In this document: in pieces, positions 5,449-9,905 of the stretch
Layout: every line of letters starts with the position of its first letter
How positions within the stretch are numbered: position 1 is the first letter of the stretch
Position numbers and translations under genes: made by a program
Source of the DNA: Nitriliruptoraceae bacterium
GTDB lineage: Bacteria; Actinomycetota; Nitriliruptoria; Nitriliruptorales; Nitriliruptoraceae
Assembly (NCBI GenBank): GCA_003554005.1
Contig: PWEU01000391.1
Span: 1 to 9,905, forward strand
DNA: 9,905 nt
Direction: 5' to 3'
The notes under the pieces: model-generated
The model's input: the letters and a program-made list of their open reading frames with translations, nothing else
Told to the model about the DNA's origin: nothing
Databases searched by the model: none

Positions 5449-6440
5449 GCCCGGAGCAGACCCCGTCGACGTTGCAGCTGGTGAGGGATGCCAGGAGCTG
5501 GCTGCTCCGCGGCCGTCTGCCGGTGGCCACCGCCGTCGCACTACTCATGGTCACGCTCGTGGCCAACCTTCTCATCGCAGAGAACTTCCTGACCGCCTTC
5601 AACATCCGTTCGATCTTCGCCAACGTCATCCCGCTCGCGGCGGTCGCCGTCGGCCAGACAGTCATCGTGCTGGGTCGTGGCATCGACCTCTCGATCGGGA
5701 CCATCGCCACCCTGTCCAGCGTCGTGACCGTCTCGCTCGTGGAACCGCTCGGTCTCCTGCCGGCGATGCTGGTCGGGCTGGGCAGCGGGGCGGCCTGCGG
5801 GCTCGTCAACGGCCTCCTGGTCGCTGTCGTGCGGCTCCAGCCGATCGTGGCGACCTTCGCCACGTCCTTCGTCTGGTCCGGCCTGGCCCTCTACGTGCTC
5901 CCTCCGGGCACTGCGGCGGCACCACGGATGCCAGACGTCGTCGTACAGGGCTACAGGAACTCGATCCTCGGCGTCCCGAACGCGGCGTGGTTGCTGCTGC
6001 TGATCGCTCTCAGTTGGTTGGTGCTGAAGCGCACGGCGCTGCTGCGACACGTCTACGCCGTCGGAGGGGACGAGCAGGCCTCCTACGCCACCGGAGTCCG
6101 GGTCGTCCGCGTCCAGATCATGACCTACGTCGTCGGAGGGACCTACGCCGCGTTCGCCTCCTTCGCGATGCTCGCGAACAGCGGCTCAGCCGACGCGCTG
6201 GCGGGCGGCAACCTGACGCTGGTCTCCATCGCTGCCCTGGTGATCGGCGGAACCCGTCTCTCAGGCGGTGCAGGTGGCGCTGGCGGGACCATCATCGGGG
6301 GCATGGTCCTGCAGCTGTTGACCAGCTTGCTCGTCGCACTCAGACCACCGACCGACATCCGGCAGCTGATCGACGGGCTGCTGGTGATCTTCGCCCTGGC
6401 GCTGGCGGGGCTTTGGTCGAGCCGGCGGGGTGGGCGATGA
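5445..6440 (+). CDS. Sugar ABC transporter permease 1 (RbsC type, BPD_transp_2)
   Basis: A 331-residue integral membrane protein. After about 26 polar residues, hydrophobic segments begin at VATAVALLMVTLVANLLI, with roughly eight to ten across the chain. The CUT2 permease hallmark GRGIDLSIG is at residues 77-85, and the late loop VIGGTRLSGGAGG near residue 265 is the family's second conserved block. It forms part of the membrane channel with permease 2. ATG 5445 overlaps the ATPase stop by four bases and has AGGTGG seven bases upstream. It shares architecture with permease 2 but the sequences differ considerably, which suggests a heterodimeric channel, as in LsrC/LsrD or YtfT/YjfF systems, rather than a recent duplication. 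Confidence 0.93.
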   Translation: MSPEQTPSTLQLVRDARSWLLRGRLPVATAVALLMVTLVANLLIAENFLTAFNIRSIFANVIPLAAVAVGQTVIVLGRGIDLSIGTIATLSSVVTVSLVEPLGLLPAMLVGLGSGAACGLVNGLLVAVVRLQPIVATFATSFVWSGLALYVLPPGTAAAPRMPDVVVQGYRNSILGVPNAAWLLLLIALSWLVLKRTALLRHVYAVGGDEQASYATGVRVVRVQIMTYVVGGTYAAFASFAMLANSGSADALAGGNLTLVSIAALVIGGTRLSGGAGGAGGTIIGGMVLQLLTSLLVALRPPTDIRQLIDGLLVIFALALAGLWSSRRGGR

Positions 6441-7426
6441 ACACCGCTCAGCTCCGCGAAAGGATGCAGGCCGTCGAGGCCCGGGACCTGCTGCGTCACC
6501 CGGTCGTCCTGTCCCTGCTGGTCCTGGTCGCGCTGTTCGCGGCCGGCAACGTGGCCGCGCCCGGCTTCGCCTCCTTCGGGTCGCTCACCAACGTCCTGAG
6601 GATCGCGGCGTTCCTCGGGGTGATCGCTGCGGGACAGACCATCGTGATCCTCGGTGGCGGCGAGGGCATCGACCTCTCGGTCGGCAAGATCGCGACGTTC
6701 TCGACCGTCATCGTGGCGCAAGTCAGCCAGGGGCAGGACGAACGCCTGCTGTTGGCCATCGTGACGGCCTTCGCGTATTGCGGCCTGATCGGGCTCGGGA
6801 ACGGGATCGGGGTGGCCTACCTGCGCATCCCGCCGCTGGTCATGACCCTCGGCATGGTCGGCGTGGTAACCGGCATCATCCGGGTCTACTCGGGTGGGCA
6901 GCCGGAAGGCCGCGCTCCTGCCATGCTCAGCGCGTTGGTCAACGGCACGACCGTCGGTGGGATCCGTGGTTCGGTGTGGATCTGGCTGGTCGTCGCCGTG
7001 TTCACCATCTGGCTGTTGCGGGGGACGACCTTCGGGCGGCGCGTCTACGCCCTCGGGGCGAACCGCCGGGCTGCCGAGCTGTCCGGGATCAACCTGCAGC
7101 GCAACCTCGTGCTCCTGTACGTCGCCTCCTCGCTGTACGCGGCCCTCGGTGGGATGCTGCTGCTGGGCTTCGCGGGCGCCGCGTCCATCAACCTCGCTGA
7201 TCAGTACCAGCTCATCTCGATCGCGGCGGTCGTGATCGGTGGAACGACCTTGGCCGGTGGTGTCGGTGGCTACCTCGGAACGGCCGTGGGCGCGGTCGTT
7301 CTCCAGACCATGCGGAACCTGCTCATCGTGCTCGACATCCCTGCCGCTGGCCGGCAGGTGGTCAACGGCATCATCCTCATCGTCCTGCTCTCGCTCTACG
7401 GGCGGCAGCGTCGCCTCCGGCAGTAG
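6437..7426 (+). CDS. Sugar ABC transporter permease 2 (RbsC type, BPD_transp_2)
   Basis: A 329-residue membrane protein paralogous to permease 1. It has about 22 polar residues, then hydrophobic segments from VVLSLLVLVALFAAG onward. The motif GGGEGIDLSVG (73-83) matches the CUT2 GGIDLSVG block, with one or two extra residues before GID. VIGGTTLAGGVGGYLGT near residue 270 is the conserved late loop. It ends with a short basic tail (YGRQRRLRQ), consistent with a cytoplasmic C-terminus. ATG 6437 overlaps the permease 1 stop by four bases. The same frame stays open far upstream through permease 1, but that stretch encodes an Arg/Gly/Pro-rich shadow with no membrane segments, so the ATGA start is preferred. 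A TAG stop is followed 24 bases later by the oxidoreductase gene. Confidence 0.93.
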   Translation: MNTAQLRERMQAVEARDLLRHPVVLSLLVLVALFAAGNVAAPGFASFGSLTNVLRIAAFLGVIAAGQTIVILGGGEGIDLSVGKIATFSTVIVAQVSQGQDERLLLAIVTAFAYCGLIGLGNGIGVAYLRIPPLVMTLGMVGVVTGIIRVYSGGQPEGRAPAMLSALVNGTTVGGIRGSVWIWLVVAVFTIWLLRGTTFGRRVYALGANRRAAELSGINLQRNLVLLYVASSLYAALGGMLLLGFAGAASINLADQYQLISIAAVVIGGTTLAGGVGGYLGTAVGAVVLQTMRNLLIVLDIPAAGRQVVNGIILIVLLSLYGRQRRLRQ

Positions 7427-7450
7427 TCCTCGCAACGGAAAGGGAAGACC

Positions 7451-8713
7451 GTGACGGCAACCCTGGGTATCGGCATCGTCGGCAGTGGCTTCATCGCGAA
7501 CTTCCACGCGCAAGCGTGGACGGGGGTGCGCGGCGGGGACATCGTCGCCATCCAGAGCCGCAACGCTGCGACCGCCAGCGAGCTAGCAGATCGTTGTCGG
7601 GAACTCGGTGTGGGTGATCCGACAACGACCGACGACCTGCTGGAACTGGTCCGCGACTCTCGGGTGGATGCGGTGTGGGTCACGACGCCGAACCATGTCC
7701 GGGTCGAGACGATCGAGCGCATCTGTGAGGAGGTGGCCGCCGGTCGCGCCGAGTTGCAGGGCCTCGCGATCGAGAAGCCCCTGGCTCGTACCGTGGGGGA
7801 GGCCAAGCGTGTGGTCGCAGCGATCGAGGGGGCAGGCATCGCGGCCGGCTACCTCGAGAACCAGGTGTTCGCTCCGGGCTTGACCCGCGCGAAGGACATC
7901 GTCTGGGCACGAGGCGCGAGTCTGGCCGGGGCTCCCTACCTCGCGCGGAGCGCCGAGGAGCACTCGGGCCCCCATCGCAGCTGGTTCTGGAACGCGAGCC
8001 TGCAGGGCGGTGGGGTCCTGAGCGACATGATGTGCCACTCGATCGAGGCCAGCCGGTTCCTGCTCACCCCACCCGGCCAGGCCGCGGGCGAGTGGCTGAC
8101 CCCGCTCTCGGTCAGCGCGAGCATCGCTGGCCTGAAGTGGACGCGACCTCGCTATGCCGATCAGCTAGCGGCGACCTACCCGGGCGAGGTCGACTATCGC
8201 AACCACCCGGCAGAGGACTACGCCCACGCCACGGTCGAGTTCCTCAACGGCGACGGCGATCTGGTCATCGCGGAAGCTACGACCTCGTGGAGCTACGTCG
8301 GGGCGGGCCTCCGGCTGTCCTTCGAGCTCTTGGGGCCGGAGTACTCCGCCCAGGTCAACACCCTCGACACCCCTGCCCGGGTGTTCTTGAGCCGGGAGCT
8401 CCAGGGCGAGCAGGGCGAGGATCTGCTGGAGAAGCAGAACTCCGAGCAGGGCCTGATGCCACTGCTCGAGGATGAAGCGATGACCTACGGCTACACCGGA
8501 GAGAACCGTCACATGGTGGCGTCCTTCCTCGCTGGACAGACCCCCCGGGAGACCGTGCAGGACGGGTTGCTCGTCTCGCAGTTGATGATGGCCGCCTACC
8601 TGTCGGCCGAGACGGGGGCGCAGGTGGCGATGGAGGGAATCGACCTCGATGAGTACGTCCCACAGGTCGCCCAGGGGACCTGGGACCCGCGTCGCGGTCG
8701 TCGCGGTGGCTGA
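7451..8713 (+). CDS. Gfo/Idh/MocA-family NAD(P)-dependent sugar or polyol oxidoreductase
   Basis: A 420-residue cytoplasmic dehydrogenase. The N-terminal Rossmann fold starts with GIGIVGSGFIA (6-16, GxGxxG dinucleotide site), followed by the family's VDAVWVTTPNHVR strand and the IEKP motif (Lys109). The C-terminal substrate domain carries D192-x3-H196 in LSDMMCHSIEA. Lys109, Asp192 and His196 are at the positions of the catalytic triad of inositol dehydrogenases (IolG), so the active site looks intact. The family oxidises or reduces a hydroxyl or keto group on sugars, inositols, anhydrosugars such as levoglucosan, or branched sugars such as apiose; which applies here cannot be read. GTG 7451 has GGAAAGGGAAG just upstream. 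It is co-transcribed with the transporter, arguing that it acts on the imported compound or its first product. A basic DPRRGRRGG tail ends the protein. Confidence 0.9.
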   Translation: MTATLGIGIVGSGFIANFHAQAWTGVRGGDIVAIQSRNAATASELADRCRELGVGDPTTTDDLLELVRDSRVDAVWVTTPNHVRVETIERICEEVAAGRAELQGLAIEKPLARTVGEAKRVVAAIEGAGIAAGYLENQVFAPGLTRAKDIVWARGASLAGAPYLARSAEEHSGPHRSWFWNASLQGGGVLSDMMCHSIEASRFLLTPPGQAAGEWLTPLSVSASIAGLKWTRPRYADQLAATYPGEVDYRNHPAEDYAHATVEFLNGDGDLVIAEATTSWSYVGAGLRLSFELLGPEYSAQVNTLDTPARVFLSRELQGEQGEDLLEKQNSEQGLMPLLEDEAMTYGYTGENRHMVASFLAGQTPRETVQDGLLVSQLMMAAYLSAETGAQVAMEGIDLDEYVPQVAQGTWDPRRGRRGG

Positions 8714-9755
8714 GGCGCACCGACGTCCGGGCGCCAGGGCTGTTGGGCCACCGTCTCACCCAGAACCGGCGCCGGCCGTCGACGAGGCCGAAACAGCCGC
8801 AGACCGACCACGCGTGGCCGTGGACGTCGGTGGGACCAAGATCCGCTCCGCCTCGGTCGACGGCACGGGTCGACTCGGCCCGGTCCACGATCAACCGACC
8901 CCGGACTCAAGCGACCATGCTGTCATGTCGGCGATCGGGGACGCCGTGGCGAGATGCCTGCCGCACCACCCGGGCCAACTCCCGGTCGTGGGGTTCGCTT
9001 TCCCCGGCGTGGTCGACCTTGGAACGGGACGGCTCCGCCGGTGCCAGAACCTCCCCGATCTCGATGCCCACCCGCTCGCGGAGGTCCTCGCCAACCGACT
9101 TGACGCCGAGACCCTGATCGACAACGACGTGAACCTGGCGGCGATCGGGGAAACCTGGAGGACCGATGGGCCAACCGTGGACGACATGGTCGTGCTGTCG
9201 CTCGGGACCGGGATCGGAGCCGGGATCATCAGCGGTGGACGACTGCTCCGAGGGCACCAGGGTCTCGCAGCGGAGATCGCCGACCTCCCGCTGTTCGGCG
9301 ATCCACACGACCCTGCGCTCGCCGCTCAGGGGATCTTCGAGTCCGCGGTCGGCAGCGTCGGCATCCTCCGGTCCTACCACGATCGCGGTGGGGCAGTGAC
9401 CGTCAGGACCGTCGCTGAGGTCGTAGCGAGGGCAGACCGGGACGCCTTCGCCGCGCAGACGCTGGACGAACTGGCGGAGCGGGTCGCTGTCAGCGTGATG
9501 GTGCTTCGTGCGATCGTCGATCCTGAGGTGGTCGTCCTGACCGGGGGCATCGGCTCGGCTCCGCCGGTCCGGCAGCGGATCCAGGCGGCGGTCGCCGCAC
9601 TGCCGTACCCACCGTTGCCGGTGGTGGGCAGCGTTCTCGGCGACAAGGCGGCACTGGTAGGAGCCGCTGCCCTGGCGTGCGGACGGGTTGGACCCTGGGT
9701 CAGCGCGACACCGTCCGCGCGGCCCCGATCGCAGCCAGCGTCGAGGCGTCGCTGA
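8706..9755 (+). CDS. ROK-family sugar kinase lacking the zinc motif
   Basis: A 349-residue kinase if started at GTG 8706. Motifs are phosphate-1 VAVDVGGTKIRSASVD (D40), GFAFPGVVDLGTG, catalytic DNDVN (D141), phosphate-2 LSLGTGIGAGII and the adenosine-side VVLTGGIG. Having DxGGTK and no helix-turn-helix marks it as a kinase, transferring phosphate from ATP (or polyphosphate) to a sugar hydroxyl. The normal GEIGH and CxCGxxGCxE zinc site is absent: AAEIADLPLFGDP is followed directly by a helix with no cysteines, a variant also seen in other actinobacterial ROK proteins. Start is uncertain. GTG 8706 overlaps the oxidoreductase stop by eight bases but has no clear ribosome site. ATG 8649 has GGAGGG eleven bases ahead but overlaps by 65. 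GTG 8814 would begin tight to the domain. Residues before VAVDVGG are Pro/Ala-rich with no recognisable fold. The Arg-rich last 20 residues overlap the Nudix gene. Confidence 0.87.
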   Translation: MAEAHRRPGARAVGPPSHPEPAPAVDEAETAADRPRVAVDVGGTKIRSASVDGTGRLGPVHDQPTPDSSDHAVMSAIGDAVARCLPHHPGQLPVVGFAFPGVVDLGTGRLRRCQNLPDLDAHPLAEVLANRLDAETLIDNDVNLAAIGETWRTDGPTVDDMVVLSLGTGIGAGIISGGRLLRGHQGLAAEIADLPLFGDPHDPALAAQGIFESAVGSVGILRSYHDRGGAVTVRTVAEVVARADRDAFAAQTLDELAERVAVSVMVLRAIVDPEVVVLTGGIGSAPPVRQRIQAAVAALPYPPLPVVGSVLGDKAALVGAAALACGRVGPWVSATPSARPRSQPASRRR

Positions 9756-9905
9756 CCCTCGCGGCCTCGTCGGTGTCCCACCAGCCGACGTCGGGTGACT
9801 CGCCGGCGCCGGGCCGCAGCGCCACCTCGGCGTCACCGTGGAGCAGGTAGCGCAGGTCGAGGTGGACGTGACCGCGCGGTCCCTCGTGGACATCGACGTG
9901 CACCA
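9700..9905 (-). CDS. Nudix hydrolase, C-terminal part only
   Basis: About 67 codons on the minus strand reach the right edge still open and stop at TGA 9700-9702. The peptide includes GHVHLDLRYLLHGD, then GESPDVGWWDTDEA and a closing helix DASTLAAIGA. Histidine-rich HLDLRYL followed by a WxxxDEA segment is the usual C-terminal half of actinobacterial Nudix hydrolases that trim nucleoside diphosphate compounds. The Nudix box (GX5EX7REUXEEXGU) would lie beyond the window, so activity cannot be judged. It converges with the kinase gene and their coding ends overlap by 56 bases. Confidence 0.72.
   Translation of the reverse strand, partial: VHVDVHEGPRGHVHLDLRYLLHGDAEVALRPGAGESPDVGWWDTDEAARVSDASTLAAIGAARTVSR

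Noticed and set aside
5417..6436. A reading frame of about 340 codons open upstream of and in phase with permease 2, through the whole permease 1 gene
   Set aside because: It encodes Arg/Gly/Pro-rich sequence without membrane segments or any family motif, as expected for a shifted frame of a G+C-rich gene. Permease 1 in the other frame has clear homology and both ATGA junctions make sense.

Overview
The window is about 9.9 kb of very G+C-rich bacterial DNA with dense, mostly co-directional genes. It looks like an actinobacterial chromosome (class Actinomycetes, or a Nitriliruptoria/Euzebya-like deep branch). This rests on four observations: the C-terminus of a NucS/EndoMS-type mismatch endonuclease at the left edge, GTG starts with GGAGG-like ribosome sites, TAnnnT-type -10 boxes placed for leaderless mRNAs, and third codon positions nearly always G or C. 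The taxonomic call is inference; no rRNA or other marker gene is present.

Layout. Left edge (1-1253): the 3' end of nucS on + meets, tail to tail and 13 bases apart, an aldose 1-epimerase (galM) on -. As given, galM is broken by two opposite frameshifts about 180 bases apart. Positions 1254-1464 are a divergent control region with candidate promoters and inverted-repeat operator candidates. From 1465 to 9755 there is one long + strand cluster: a ROK-family repressor (winged helix-turn-helix plus sugar-binding ROK domain), a lipoprotein sugar-binding protein, a duplicated-domain ABC ATPase of the RbsA type, two RbsC-type permeases that overlap by ATGA junctions, a Gfo/Idh/MocA-family NAD(P)-dependent oxidoreductase, and a ROK-family sugar kinase. 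The right edge (9700-9905) holds the C-terminal part of a Nudix hydrolase on -, overlapping the kinase tail.

How it works together (inference). The cluster reads as a complete uptake and entry module for a monosaccharide or small polyol. The binding protein and CUT2 transporter import it, GalM may interconvert anomers, the oxidoreductase oxidises it (or a hydroxyl on it), the ROK kinase phosphorylates it or a product, and the ROK repressor senses sugar and controls the divergent region. No isomerase, aldolase, dehydratase or glycoside hydrolase lies in the window, so the substrate cannot be named. No phage, transposon, CRISPR or defence gene is visible.

The most unusual sequence-level signals are the paired frameshifts in galM; a perfect 17-bp-arm inverted repeat inside the repressor coding sequence, coinciding with rare codons; a four-copy ACTTC/GAAGT array in the divergent control region; and stem-loops at the repressor/binding-protein and binding-protein/ATPase junctions.
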